Below, in pieces: positions 10,658 to 21,280 of a DNA stretch of 54,562 bases (position 1 is the first letter of the stretch; each line of letters opens with the position of its first letter). Location: contig JAHECK010000005.1 in assembly GCA_024641785.1 (NCBI GenBank), positions 1 through 54,562 on the forward strand, written 5' to 3'. Origin of the DNA: Flavobacteriales bacterium. GTDB taxonomy: Bacteria > Bacteroidota > Bacteroidia > Flavobacteriales_D > JAHECK01. The notes under the pieces were generated by a model. That model did no database searches, had not been told where the DNA came from, and saw only the letters and a list, made by a program, of their open reading frames with translations. Made by a program: the position numbers and the translations under genes.

Positions 10658-10736
10658 AATTTTTTGAGATCATATTTGTTAAAACAATTATAGTTAAAAC
10701 ATAAGACAAAAAAACAAACAAAACAAACAAAACAAA

Positions 10737-11333
10737 ATGAAAAAAGTAACGACAATTTTAGTGATTGCATTATTCGCATTAAGCAATTTAAATGCAATTG
10801 AGCCAGTAAGTAACGGTAACCTTACCGTAAATGCAGAAAAAAGTAACATTAACTGGAAAGGTGAAAAAGTAACCGGAGAACACACAGGTACGATCAAGAT
10901 CAAGAGTGGTTCTTTAATGTTAAAAGAAGGTAAATTACAAGGTGGTGAATTCATTATCGATATGGCCAGTATTGAAAATACCGACTTAGATGGCGAGTAC
11001 AAAGGAAAATTAGAAGGTCACTTAAAATCGGATGATTTCTTCGGTACAGCGAAATTTCCGGAAGCAACTCTTAAAATAACAGGAGCTAAAGAAACAAGTA
11101 AAGCTGGTGTTTACACCGTAATGGCAGATCTTACAATTAAAGGGATCACAAACCCGATCACTTTTAATGCGACCTTATTAGATGATAAAGGAACAGTGGT
11201 TGCAAACGCAAATGTAGTTGTTGATCGTTCTAAATTTGATGTTAGATATGGTTCAGGAAGCTTTTTTGACAACTTAGGTGATAAAACTATTTATGATGAA
11301 TTTACATTAACTGTAAATCTTGTAACAAAGTAA
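10737..11333 (+). CDS. YceI-family periplasmic protein
   Basis: Signal peptide; AEKSNINWKGEKVTGEHTGTIKIKSGSL...HLKSDDFFGTAKFPEATLKITG...ADLTIKGITNPITFNA. Confidence 0.93.
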   Translation: MKKVTTILVIALFALSNLNAIEPVSNGNLTVNAEKSNINWKGEKVTGEHTGTIKIKSGSLMLKEGKLQGGEFIIDMASIENTDLDGEYKGKLEGHLKSDDFFGTAKFPEATLKITGAKETSKAGVYTVMADLTIKGITNPITFNATLLDDKGTVVANANVVVDRSKFDVRYGSGSFFDNLGDKTIYDEFTLTVNLVTK

Positions 11334-11363
11334 TAGCACCTTACAAACAAGGAGTCAATAGTT

Positions 11364-11394
11364 AAGGGTGCTATTAATTTAGCACCCTTTTTTT
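11364..11394 (+). terminator. Rho-independent terminator after the YceI gene
   Basis: AAGGGTGCTA-TTAATT-TAGCACCCTT followed by T-run. Confidence 0.8.
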
Positions 11395-11455
11395 CTGATT
11401 GTTAAAAGATCAAAAAAGAATTATTAGCATTTTAAAATTGATTAATTTTCGAGTC

Positions 11456-12580
11456 ATGTTAACAAGGAAAGCACAAGGTGGATTTATCTTTAAAAAGTAT
11501 GAGGCTCCTTTTCAAAGTCCTTTTGATAAGCTGTTCGATATCTTTAAGGAACTGATCACTTATACTTCTGGAGATGTTGATGAAGCCCTCGACTGGCTTA
11601 AGGAACTGGATAAAACCTATTCACTTACTGACGAAAATTATACTTTGGATGACTTTGTAGAAGATTTAAAAAAGAAAGGGTTTTTAAGAGAACAGCTTGA
11701 TGTTAATGGAGAAGGCGGATTAAAAATTACTCAAAAAACAGAACGTGCTATTCGCCAACAAGCACTCGATCATATTTTTGGAAAATTAAAACGCTTTGGA
11801 TCAGGAGATCACAAAACGAATTCAGTTGGAAAAGGCGACGAGCATACCGGTGAATTCAGAGAATATCATTATGGTGATTCTTTAGAGCAGATCTCGATGA
11901 CAGAGAGTTTGAAAAATGCTCAAATAAATCATGGTCTTGATGCCTTTAATTTAGATGAAAATGATCTTGTTGTAGAAGAAACTTCTTTTAAAGCGCAGAT
12001 GAGTACCGTTTTGATGATCGATATTAGCCATTCGATGATCCTTTACGGCGAAGACCGGATCACTCCGGCAAAAAAAGTGGCTATGGCAATGGCCGAATTG
12101 ATCAGCACTCGATATCCAAAAGATTCATTAGATATTATTGTTTTTGGAGATGATGCATGGAAGATCTCTATCCGAGACCTACCCTATTTACAAGTGGGGC
12201 CTTATCACACCAATACTGTAGCAGGTTTACATCTCGCTATGGATATTTTAAGAAGAAGACGAAATAGCAATAAGCAGATATTTATGATCACTGATGGAAA
12301 ACCATCTTGTATGATCGATAAAGACGGCTCGTTTTATAAAAACAGTTTTGGACTCGATCCAAATATCGTTGAGAAATGTTATAACACGGCCAGACAAGCA
12401 AGAAAGCTCCATATACCAATTACCACCTTTATGATTGCTCAGGATGAATATTTAATTCAATTTATTGAAGAATTTACCGAAGCAAACCAGGGAAAAGCAT
12501 TTTATACCGGCATTCAAAATTTAGGTGCCATGATCTTTGAAGATTATGAGCAAAATAGAAAAAAGCGTTTAAGAGGATGA
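11456..12580 (+). CDS. VWA-domain protein (CoxE/chelatase-D-like)
   Basis: VLMIDISHSMILYGEDRITPAKKVAMAMAELIS MIDAS-like motif. ORF track start 11399 is a TTG just past the terminator T-run; ATG at 11456 (MLTRKAQGGFIFKKYE) is preferred. Confidence 0.85.
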   Translation: MLTRKAQGGFIFKKYEAPFQSPFDKLFDIFKELITYTSGDVDEALDWLKELDKTYSLTDENYTLDDFVEDLKKKGFLREQLDVNGEGGLKITQKTERAIRQQALDHIFGKLKRFGSGDHKTNSVGKGDEHTGEFREYHYGDSLEQISMTESLKNAQINHGLDAFNLDENDLVVEETSFKAQMSTVLMIDISHSMILYGEDRITPAKKVAMAMAELISTRYPKDSLDIIVFGDDAWKISIRDLPYLQVGPYHTNTVAGLHLAMDILRRRRNSNKQIFMITDGKPSCMIDKDGSFYKNSFGLDPNIVEKCYNTARQARKLHIPITTFMIAQDEYLIQFIEEFTEANQGKAFYTGIQNLGAMIFEDYEQNRKKRLRG

Positions 12581-14061
12581 AAAAGGAAGAAAACACAATA
12601 ACAAATTTAGGAGAGCTTAAAAAATCATCCTATAAATCAAGATCCATAAAAAATGAGTTACGCGAAAACTTAATAAAAAAGATCGAAGCAGGCGAAGATT
12701 CTTTCGAAGGCATCTGGGGATATGAAACCACCGTAATTCCTGAACTTGAACGTGCGATCTTATCGCGTCATAGCATCAATTTATTAGGTCTGCGCGGCCA
12801 AGCGAAGACAAGAATCGCTCGATTGATGATCAATCTACTCGATGAGTGGATGCCTTTTGTTAGTGGTTCTGAAATTCATGATGATCCCTTCCACCCTATT
12901 TCCAGATATGCTATTGAATTGATTAAGGAAAAAGCTGATGAAACTCCTATTTCATGGGTGCACAGAAATGAAAGGTATTTTGAAAAATTAGCGACTCCGG
13001 ATGTTACGGTCGCCGATCTTATTGGAGACGTAGATCCCATTAAGGCAGCTAACTTGAAATTATCATATGCGGATGATCGTGTAATACACTATGGAATGAT
13101 CCCACGAGCGAACCGTAGTATTTTTGTTATCAATGAGCTTCCTGATCTTCAAGCAAGGATTCAAGTAGCGCTTTTCAATATTTTACAGGAAGGAGATATT
13201 CAGATCAGAGGTTTTAAACTAAGAATGCCATTGGATATGCAATTTGTTTTCACCGCTAATCCTGAAGATTATACCAATAGAGGTAGCATCGTAACCCCTC
13301 TTAAAGATCGTATCGGATCTCAAATATTGACCCATTACCCCTATGATATTTCCATTGCCCAAAGAATAACTGAACAAGAAGCACAAATCACATCGGCACA
13401 AAAAGAACGAATTCATGTTCCTGATCTCGCGAAAAAAATTCTTGAACAAATCAGTTTTGAAGCTCGTGAATCAGAATTTATTGACCATAAAAGTGGTGTT
13501 AGCGCACGGATGAGTATTAGCGGATTCGAGAATTTAATGAGTGCAGCCGAACTTAGAATGTTGCGAAAAGGAAGCAAAAAAACAAGTCTTCGTTTAAGCG
13601 ACTTTCTTGGAGTGATCCCCGCTATTACAGGAAAAGTTGAATTGGTTTATGAAGGCGAACAAGAAGGTGCTCACGCGGTAGCTGAAAAGTGGATCGGTGA
13701 TTCGATCAAAACGCTTTTTGAGAACTATTTTCCGAAGATCGAAAAATTGGAAAGACCAAATGTGAATAGTCCGTATAAAAAAATCACTGATTGGTTTTTT
13801 GAAGAAAGTGGATTTGAGATCTCAGATGATCTTTCTGAAGAAGAATATTCAAAACTTTTAAAATCGATTGCCCCTCTTAATGAATTACTAGATTATTATC
13901 AAAAAGATCTGCCAAAGCAAGATCGTAATTTTATGCTCGAATTTGTATTATGGGGACTGGTTGAATATAAAAAACTAAGCAAAGACCGATATGATACAGG
14001 TGTTCAATTTAAAGATGTGATCGGTGGTTATATTAGCGGATTTGGTAATGAGAACGCTTAA
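12577..14061 (+). CDS. AAA+ ATPase, magnesium-chelatase/MoxR-like, partner of the VWA protein
   Basis: LLGLRGQAKTRIARLMINLL (P-loop variant), IFVINELPDLQARIQVALFNILQEGDIQIRG, FVFTANPEDYTNRGSIVTPLKDRIGSQI; ATGA overlap with upstream VWA gene. Confidence 0.85.
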   Translation: MKKEENTITNLGELKKSSYKSRSIKNELRENLIKKIEAGEDSFEGIWGYETTVIPELERAILSRHSINLLGLRGQAKTRIARLMINLLDEWMPFVSGSEIHDDPFHPISRYAIELIKEKADETPISWVHRNERYFEKLATPDVTVADLIGDVDPIKAANLKLSYADDRVIHYGMIPRANRSIFVINELPDLQARIQVALFNILQEGDIQIRGFKLRMPLDMQFVFTANPEDYTNRGSIVTPLKDRIGSQILTHYPYDISIAQRITEQEAQITSAQKERIHVPDLAKKILEQISFEARESEFIDHKSGVSARMSISGFENLMSAAELRMLRKGSKKTSLRLSDFLGVIPAITGKVELVYEGEQEGAHAVAEKWIGDSIKTLFENYFPKIEKLERPNVNSPYKKITDWFFEESGFEISDDLSEEEYSKLLKSIAPLNELLDYYQKDLPKQDRNFMLEFVLWGLVEYKKLSKDRYDTGVQFKDVIGGYISGFGNENA

Positions 14062-14223
14062 ATAATTACTTTTCTTCTTTTTGATCTTTTCTGCAAAGGG
14101 TGAGGTAAATACTTTTATCGTACAGATTTAAAACCTGTATAAATTAGTGACAATTTTCCTTGTCGAACTCCATTTTGGGGCTTATATTTAGTAAATTCTA
14201 CCCTATTAAAGCCCTTTTCTAAA

Positions 14224-17200
14224 ATGAAAATCAAAAAAGTCCTTATTGCAAACCGCGGTGAGATTGCAATACGAATATTTCGTGCCTGCACCGAGCTGAA
14301 TATCAGCACTGTCGGTATTTATACTTTTGAAGATCGCTATTCTCTGCATCGATATAAATGTGACGAATCATATCAGATCGGAGAAGATAATGAACCTTTG
14401 AAACCCTATCTCAACATGCTAGAGATCATTAATCTGGCGAAATCAAAAAATGTAGATGCGATTCATCCAGGCTATGGTTTTTTATCTGAAAATGCGGATT
14501 TCGCAAGGCTTTGTGCTAAAAACGATATCATCTTTATTGGTCCTCGTCCTGATGTAATGGACTCCCTTGGAGATAAGATACAGGCGAAAAAAATTGCAAT
14601 AGAATGTGAGGTACCAATTATTAGGAGTAATAAAAAGCTTCTAATTGATCTGAAAACTGCCATCTCTGAAGCAAAAACTATTTCATATCCTGTAATGCTA
14701 AAAGCTGCTTTTGGCGGTGGTGGAAGAGGAATGCGAGTGATCTATAATGAGGAAGATCTAAAAGTGCATTTTGAAAATGCTAAAAGTGAAGCGCTCAATG
14801 CATTTGGAGATGACACCATGTTTCTTGAAAAATATGTAGCTAATCCAAAACATATAGAAATTCAAATTGTTGCTGATAATCATGGTACAATAAGACATTT
14901 ATATGAGCGTGATTGCTCCGTACAACGACGTTATCAAAAAGTAGTTGAAATTGCTCCTTCCTATAATCTGGACCAGGAGATCAAAGATAAATTATATGAA
15001 TATGCCCTCCGAATTGCTGAAAAAGTTAATTATAATAACGTAGGAACAGTCGAATTTTTAGTTGATGACGACGGGAGTATTTATTTTATCGAGGTAAATC
15101 CACGAATACAAGTAGAACATACTGTAACCGAAATGGTAACAGGAATCGACCTTGTTAAAACACAAATATTTGTAGCAGGAGGGTATAAACTCTCTGATAA
15201 GCAAATTAAAATATTCGAGCAAAAGGATATCCACACCACCGGTTTTGCATTACAATGTCGGGTAACTACAGAAGATCCTAAAAATGATTTTCAACCTGAT
15301 TATGGAACCATCACCACTTATAGAAGTGCAGCCGGAATGGGTATTCGTCTCGATGTAGGAAGTGTGTATCAAGGTTCTGCCGTTTCTCCTTTCTTTGATT
15401 CGATGTTGGTAAAAATATCCGCTCAGGGAAGAACTCTTGAAGGAGCGACCCGAAAAATGACTAGGGCTTTAAAAGAATTCAGAATAAGAGGGGTAAAAAC
15501 CAGTATTCGTTTTTTACAAAACATTGTTGCGCATCCCACTTTTTACGAAGGAAGAGCGACTGTAAATTTTATTAAAAACACCCCTGCCCTATTTAATATT
15601 AAAGAATCGCTCGACAGGGCTACAAAGATCACCAGTTATTTAGGTGATGTTATTGTGAACGGAAATCCGGATGTTAAATTTATTGACCATTCAAAAGTAT
15701 TTCATCAGCCTAAAATTCCGATTTATAGTCATTTCTCTGAATTTCCGAAAGGAAGCAGAGATCGTTTAAATGAACTTGGTGCTGTAGCTTTTACGCAGGA
15801 AATTCTAAGGGATAAAAAAATTCATTACACTGATACTACGTTCAGGGATGCGCATCAGTCCTTATTAGCAACACGGATGAGGAGTGTCGATATGTTAAAG
15901 ATTGCAGAATCTTATGCGAAAAATCATCCTCAGATATTCAGCATGGAAATGTGGGGAGGAGCTACTTTCGATGTTTGTCTGCGTTTTCTCCACGAAAATC
16001 CATGGAAACGGCTACGCGATCTTAGAGCGGCAATGCCAAATGTACTTTTTCAAATGTTACTGAGAGGTTCCAACGCCGTGGGTTATACAGCCTACCCTGA
16101 TAATTTAATTGAGAAATTCATTGTGAAATCTTGGGAAAATGGAATGGATATCTTTAGAATCTTCGATTCCTTAAACTGGATAAAAGCAATGGCTCCAAGT
16201 ATTGAGTATGTTCGAAAGCAAACGGATGCCATTGCCGAGGGTGCTTTATCTTATACCGGAGATATCTTAGACGCTTCAAAAAGCAAATACAATATAAAAT
16301 ATTATACTCAGCTTGCTAAGGATCTTGAAAATGCCGGAGCCCATATCATTGCAATAAAAGACATGGCAGGTTTATTGAAACCCTATGCTGCAAGTGAGTT
16401 AATTCTCGCTTTGAAGGACACTGTAAAACTACCTATTCATCTTCATACCCACGATACTTCGTCTATCCAGAGTGCAACTTATTTAAAAGCGATCGAAGCA
16501 GGAGTGGATATTATTGATGTTGCCTTAGGCGGTTTATCAGGCTTGACCTCTCAACCTAATTTTAACTCAATGGTCGAGATGATGCGATTTCATGAAAGAG
16601 AAAATCCAATGAATATTGATTCACTTAATGAATATTCAAGCTATTTTGAAAATGTAAGAGAATATTATTATCCCTTCGAAAGTGGATTAAAAGCCGGAAC
16701 AGCGGAGGTGTATAAACACGAGATCCCGGGCGGACAATATTCAAATCTTCGTCCACAAGTAAACGCACTTGGATTAGGCGAGCGCTTTGAAGAAGTTAAA
16801 AAAATGTATACTGAGGTGAATAAACTCTTTGGTGATATCATTAAAGTTACACCTAGTTCGAAAGTGGTTGGTGATATGGCAATTTTTATGGTAACGAATA
16901 ATTTAAATCCAGAAGATCTTCTTGAACGAGGTGAAGAATTATCCTTTCCGGAATCCATAATCAGTTTCTTTAGAGGAGATATAGGTCAACCCTATCAAGG
17001 ATTTCCAAAAGCTCTTCAAAAAATAATATTGAAAGATAAAAAAGCCTATACTGATCGACCTAATAAGCATTTAAAAGCCATTGATTTTGAAGTTGAATTT
17101 GAAGCGTTTTTAGCTAAATATCAAAAGGGATTTTCACGTGATCTGGAAATGGAAGACTTTTTATCCTATAAACTTTATCCGAAGGTTTTTGAAGATGCAT

Positions 17201-17682
17201 ATAGTACATTTAAAAAGTATGATAATGTTTCGGTTATACCTACCATAAATTTCTTTTATGGCATGAAGATCCATGAAGAAACGATGATAGAAATAGCTCC
17301 CGGCAAAACGATCATTGTAAAACTACTTTCTATCGGAAACGCTACAAAGGATGGAAACCGAACGGTTTTTTTCAAAGTAAACGGACAAACCCGGTTTATT
17401 GAGGTTCAAGATCATTCTCTTAATATTATTTCTCAAGAGAATGAAAAAATAGATGAAAATATTCCTGGTCAAATTGGAGCTCCATTGCAAGGAATGTTAT
17501 CTAAAATTTTAGTGAAAAAAGGAGAAGAAATTAAAAAGAACCATCCGTTATTTATTATTGAGGCTATGAAAATGGAAACAACTGTTTCTTCAACACACGA
17601 GGGTAAAATCAAATCTATTAACCTAAAAGCGGGAACAATGGTGAAGCAGGATGACCTAGTACTTACAGCTGAATATTTATAA
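14224..17682 (+). CDS. pyc: Pyruvate carboxylase
   Basis: Biotin carboxylase start KKVLIANRGEIAIRIFRAC; carboxyltransferase DTTFRDAHQSLLATRMR; C-terminal biotinyl motif IIEAMKMETTV; 1152 aa. Confidence 0.97.
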   Translation: MKIKKVLIANRGEIAIRIFRACTELNISTVGIYTFEDRYSLHRYKCDESYQIGEDNEPLKPYLNMLEIINLAKSKNVDAIHPGYGFLSENADFARLCAKNDIIFIGPRPDVMDSLGDKIQAKKIAIECEVPIIRSNKKLLIDLKTAISEAKTISYPVMLKAAFGGGGRGMRVIYNEEDLKVHFENAKSEALNAFGDDTMFLEKYVANPKHIEIQIVADNHGTIRHLYERDCSVQRRYQKVVEIAPSYNLDQEIKDKLYEYALRIAEKVNYNNVGTVEFLVDDDGSIYFIEVNPRIQVEHTVTEMVTGIDLVKTQIFVAGGYKLSDKQIKIFEQKDIHTTGFALQCRVTTEDPKNDFQPDYGTITTYRSAAGMGIRLDVGSVYQGSAVSPFFDSMLVKISAQGRTLEGATRKMTRALKEFRIRGVKTSIRFLQNIVAHPTFYEGRATVNFIKNTPALFNIKESLDRATKITSYLGDVIVNGNPDVKFIDHSKVFHQPKIPIYSHFSEFPKGSRDRLNELGAVAFTQEILRDKKIHYTDTTFRDAHQSLLATRMRSVDMLKIAESYAKNHPQIFSMEMWGGATFDVCLRFLHENPWKRLRDLRAAMPNVLFQMLLRGSNAVGYTAYPDNLIEKFIVKSWENGMDIFRIFDSLNWIKAMAPSIEYVRKQTDAIAEGALSYTGDILDASKSKYNIKYYTQLAKDLENAGAHIIAIKDMAGLLKPYAASELILALKDTVKLPIHLHTHDTSSIQSATYLKAIEAGVDIIDVALGGLSGLTSQPNFNSMVEMMRFHERENPMNIDSLNEYSSYFENVREYYYPFESGLKAGTAEVYKHEIPGGQYSNLRPQVNALGLGERFEEVKKMYTEVNKLFGDIIKVTPSSKVVGDMAIFMVTNNLNPEDLLERGEELSFPESIISFFRGDIGQPYQGFPKALQKIILKDKKAYTDRPNKHLKAIDFEVEFEAFLAKYQKGFSRDLEMEDFLSYKLYPKVFEDAYSTFKKYDNVSVIPTINFFYGMKIHEETMIEIAPGKTIIVKLLSIGNATKDGNRTVFFKVNGQTRFIEVQDHSLNIISQENEKIDENIPGQIGAPLQGMLSKILVKKGEEIKKNHPLFIIEAMKMETTVSSTHEGKIKSINLKAGTMVKQDDLVLTAEYL

Positions 17683-17850
17683 AATATAAGGGGCAGATAA
17701 CTCTTGACTTTATTACATTTGATTTACTTGGGAAATCAATCATCATTGTTTTGAACGTTGAGCATAGCTTGTTGTGTCATAGTGGGAACGAAAAAACTAA
17801 AGGCATTACTATAGATAAAACCCTCTATTAGGATTAAGTGTTATAATTTA

Positions 17851-17883
17851 AAAAAGGGAAGATTATTAAAACCTTCCCCCTTA
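17851..17883 (-). terminator. Rho-independent terminator of the choice-of-anchor B gene
   Basis: Minus strand GGGGGAAGG-TTTTAATAAT-CTTCCC followed by T-run. Confidence 0.65.
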
Positions 17884-17902
17884 AAATTATGGTTATAAAT
17901 AC

Positions 17903-20290
17903 TTAGTTTTTAATGATTTTCAGTGTTTTTTCACTTGAACTTTCATTAGTAAGCTTTATTATATAAAATCCTTTTTCAAGGTTTTCTCCTATTCTTACTA
18001 TTCCTTCGGAAGCATTTAAATTATATACTTCCACTTTTTGTCCGATAGAATTATATACTTCCAAGTTCGAATTTATATCTTCTTCATTCACTTTGTAATT
18101 AATATAAAAGAAATCACTACTCGGATTTGGATAAGCGATTAGATTAATAGGGTTTGAAGGAAATTCATTGACTCCTGTTATTCCGGCGTCCCAAACTTTA
18201 AAGTAATCTACTCCAGCTTCCGAAGCAGAAGTGAAATTCGTGTTTGAATTCGCTTTAAATCGAACATTCATAGTAGATGTAGGTTCAATAATGGAAGCGA
18301 TATCAATCTCAGAAAACATCCATAGAATCTCTTCAAATACATCATAGCTAAATGAAGTGATCGTTTCCGTACTTATTCCATTTGATATTTTAATTTGGAA
18401 TTCATTTGTCCCCGGAAGTTGCGTATTCAAATTCAAATTAAAGAACCAGGTATAGAAGCTCAAATATGGACTTTCATATCCTGTAAGGTCAAAGCTAGGT
18501 GATATCAATTCAGCATTTCCTCCAACAAGCACCCCTCCATTTACATCGCTAATATTTCCGGTCACATAACAATAATTACCGGCATCTTCTGGAACATCTA
18601 AATTGGGTGTAATGTAAATCGGAACACCTGGAGGTTGAATTCCAATAGGAACTCCCCTTTCCCAATCACCGGTAAAGCCGGTATTATTTGAGGTCCATCC
18701 AAGATCAAGTGCAAAAATATCTTCATAACCTTCGATCAATTCTATTGCTATGCTATTATTACTCTCCGCTAAACTCTCATTTTCACTTACAAAGGTATTG
18801 TATCCCCATTTTCCTGAAAACACTTCATAGTCTCCTTCATAAAATTCATCTATCATAAAACTTCCATCCATATTGCTTTCCATCTCAAATTCAAATGTAC
18901 CGTTTCGAATTAGCACTTTTGCATTTGGAATCGGGTCTCCGCTTAAGGCATCAACTACTGAACCTGAAAATCCAAAACTTGCTAATGGAATAAGCTCAAC
19001 ATTTAAATAGCTTGTTGAATCATTTTGTAAGGCAATGCTCAATGTTTCAGATTGAAATCCCGGTTTAGAAACGGTTACATCATAAGTACCTGAAGTTGCA
19101 AAACCGGTAGCATAATCCCCGAATAGGTCAGAATGATCCAATACATTTGTGGTGACAATTTCGATGGAAGCATCTGCAATCGGGTTCCCATTATCTGCTC
19201 GGGTAATATTCCCTTCTAACCAACAAGCTCTGACATAATTAGGCTCCAGAACATACATTCCATTTCCAATATCAGAGACTAAAACCAATCCTGAAGGTAA
19301 GAAAGGATATGCTCCCCATGCACCGCTAAAACCGGTGCTTTCAGGAATGAAGGTGTCGAAATTCCCGACTTCTACTAAATTTGAAGGATTAGAACCATCT
19401 ACTAGAATACACCCATCCGTATAGTAAGAAATGATCAACCAATCGTCCCAAACATGCACATTGTGGGGAATCACTCCATCTCCTAAAGTTTCATAGGGAA
19501 CAAATTGATCTAATTCTTGAATATCACTTGGGTTTGTAACGTCATAAGCACCTACAGTAGCATTTGCTAATTCATCTGTTGTAAATAAAATCGTTCCATC
19601 ATCAGATAGCCATGAATTATGGGTAAAATTAAATTCAGTCGACTGACTTCCCAGAAATAAGGTGTTTTCTTTATCTTCTACATCATAAATCGAAAAATGA
19701 CCGGCATAGATCTCAGAAGAATACATTTTATTATCTCTTACATAAACATCATGCGCATAAATTGCAGGTCCATGTCCGGCATATTCAGGTGATCCAGGTG
19801 TTGTGGCAACATCTACATAAACGATCCCTCCACTATTTAAATTTGATCCTGCAAGGTAGGCATAACCAAATTCATCAATGTATATGTTGTGAATACTACT
19901 TAGCGTTCCTAATCCGGTAATTGTCGGCGTCCAATCACTTGATGAAGCACTTAATGGAAGATCGCTCAGATCAATAACCATAACTCCATTGGATGTCTCA
20001 TTGGTAACGTAAGCATATTCTCCCCATGTTTTAATATCTCGCCAAATGGAATTAACTCCATCCATAAAAAATAATTCTACCGGATTTGTAGGATCACTCA
20101 GATCCACAATTGAAACACCATTATAAACGCCAACAAGTGCATATTCTGCACTGTCAGAGGCTACATAACCCCATATATCGCTAAGATCTTCATCGTAGGA
20201 TATACTTCCTTGGAAAGTCATGTTCAACTGAGAAAATGTTGAGATACTTAATAATAATGAAAGAAAAATAGTCGTAGTAATAATTCTCAT
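17903..20290 (-). CDS. Choice-of-anchor B-like secreted protein (LVIVD-type repeats, carboxypeptidase-regulatory-like domains, T9SS type A sorting domain)
   Basis: SDIWGYVASDSAEYALVGVYNGVSIVDLSDPTNPVELFF...; GSVVDALSGDPIPNAKVLIRNG; C-terminus AYPNPSSDFFYINY...LEKGFYIIKLTNESSSEKTLKIIKN. Confidence 0.85.
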   Translation of the reverse strand: MRIITTTIFLSLLLSISTFSQLNMTFQGSISYDEDLSDIWGYVASDSAEYALVGVYNGVSIVDLSDPTNPVELFFMDGVNSIWRDIKTWGEYAYVTNETSNGVMVIDLSDLPLSASSSDWTPTITGLGTLSSIHNIYIDEFGYAYLAGSNLNSGGIVYVDVATTPGSPEYAGHGPAIYAHDVYVRDNKMYSSEIYAGHFSIYDVEDKENTLFLGSQSTEFNFTHNSWLSDDGTILFTTDELANATVGAYDVTNPSDIQELDQFVPYETLGDGVIPHNVHVWDDWLIISYYTDGCILVDGSNPSNLVEVGNFDTFIPESTGFSGAWGAYPFLPSGLVLVSDIGNGMYVLEPNYVRACWLEGNITRADNGNPIADASIEIVTTNVLDHSDLFGDYATGFATSGTYDVTVSKPGFQSETLSIALQNDSTSYLNVELIPLASFGFSGSVVDALSGDPIPNAKVLIRNGTFEFEMESNMDGSFMIDEFYEGDYEVFSGKWGYNTFVSENESLAESNNSIAIELIEGYEDIFALDLGWTSNNTGFTGDWERGVPIGIQPPGVPIYITPNLDVPEDAGNYCYVTGNISDVNGGVLVGGNAELISPSFDLTGYESPYLSFYTWFFNLNLNTQLPGTNEFQIKISNGISTETITSFSYDVFEEILWMFSEIDIASIIEPTSTMNVRFKANSNTNFTSASEAGVDYFKVWDAGITGVNEFPSNPINLIAYPNPSSDFFYINYKVNEEDINSNLEVYNSIGQKVEVYNLNASEGIVRIGENLEKGFYIIKLTNESSSEKTLKIIKN

Positions 20291-20437
20291 AGTAATAGGT
20301 TTTATGTTTATTTCATGCTAAAAATATTCAATTCAATTACTTTAGTATAATTGATATGGATGAACGGTCTATATTCAATTTTGAATTGATCAAATATGAT
20401 CATAAACTGTTATTTAAAGAGCTATCAAAAAACGATT

Positions 20438-20977
20438 ATGAAAAGAGAGGAAGCAGTTGAACTATTGAAATCAATGACAAAGGGCGAAAGTTTATTAAGA
20501 CATGCAAGAAGTGTAGAATTAGTGATGGAAGCATATGCGATCCATTTTGATGAAGACCCTGAGGAATGGGCAAATTGTGGTTTATTACATGATGCGGATT
20601 ATGAAGCCTTCCCTGAGGAACATCCACATCGAATAGTAAAGATCTTGAATGATCTTGGAGAAAAAAAGATCGCTTATGCAATATCTGCTCATTACACTAA
20701 ATGGAATGTTCCTTACTTAAATACTATTGATAAGGCTTTATTAGCATGTGATGAATTAACAGGATTTATCATCGCTTGTTGTCAGATTAGACCTGAAGGA
20801 ATAGTGAATTTAAGTCCAAAGAGTGTGAAAAAGAAGCTCTCTAATCCCAAATTTGCTGCAAAGGTGGATAGGGATGAAATCAGACAGGGAATATCCCTTT
20901 TAGGACTTACTGAAAATGAACATATTCAGTTTATAATTAATGTTTTAGAAAGAAATAAAGAGGAGCTATCTATCTAA
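20438..20977 (+). CDS. HD-domain protein
   Basis: LLRHARSVELVMEAYAIHF...WANCGLLHDADYEAFPEEHPHRIV; ATG at 20438 (MKREEAVELLKSM) preferred over the track start 20396. Confidence 0.8.
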   Translation: MKREEAVELLKSMTKGESLLRHARSVELVMEAYAIHFDEDPEEWANCGLLHDADYEAFPEEHPHRIVKILNDLGEKKIAYAISAHYTKWNVPYLNTIDKALLACDELTGFIIACCQIRPEGIVNLSPKSVKKKLSNPKFAAKVDRDEIRQGISLLGLTENEHIQFIINVLERNKEELSI

Positions 20978-21280
20978 ATCTGATTAGTGAGAATCAAATT
21001 GATATGCCGAAAAACCAATATAAATCATATTATAGAAGCTTTATTAAATATACATTAAAACAATATATTTAATATATAAGCAACTATATCAAGCTATTAC
21101 ACTTTTAAGAATAGCAAATCCAATTTTTTTAATCCAATTGATATTAATCATAGTTTCAGCTACTCTATATTGTAAATTTGAAGTGTAAATTCCTTTTGTA
21201 AATAGGAGAAAACATAAATAAAATACACCATGCATTCTAAAAGCATGGTTCATGACTAAGTGATACACATTTAACTATAA

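Noticed and set aside
10345-10797. 150-aa minus ORF antisense to MarR and the yceI leader (FVCFVCFFVLCF...)
   Set aside because: Cys/Phe-rich stretch arises from the A/C-rich leader on the opposite strand; the remainder is a shadow of the MarR frame.
10694-11002. Minus ORF overlapping yceI
   Set aside because: Shadow ORF antisense to a well-supported YceI gene.
14115-14309. 64-aa minus ORF in the pyc upstream region
   Set aside because: Overlaps the pyc start; no recognisable features.
17683-17850. TACATTTG at 17714 as a promoter for an ncRNA downstream of pyc
   Set aside because: No -33 element and no structured transcript before the opposing terminator; chance match is likely in AT-rich DNA.
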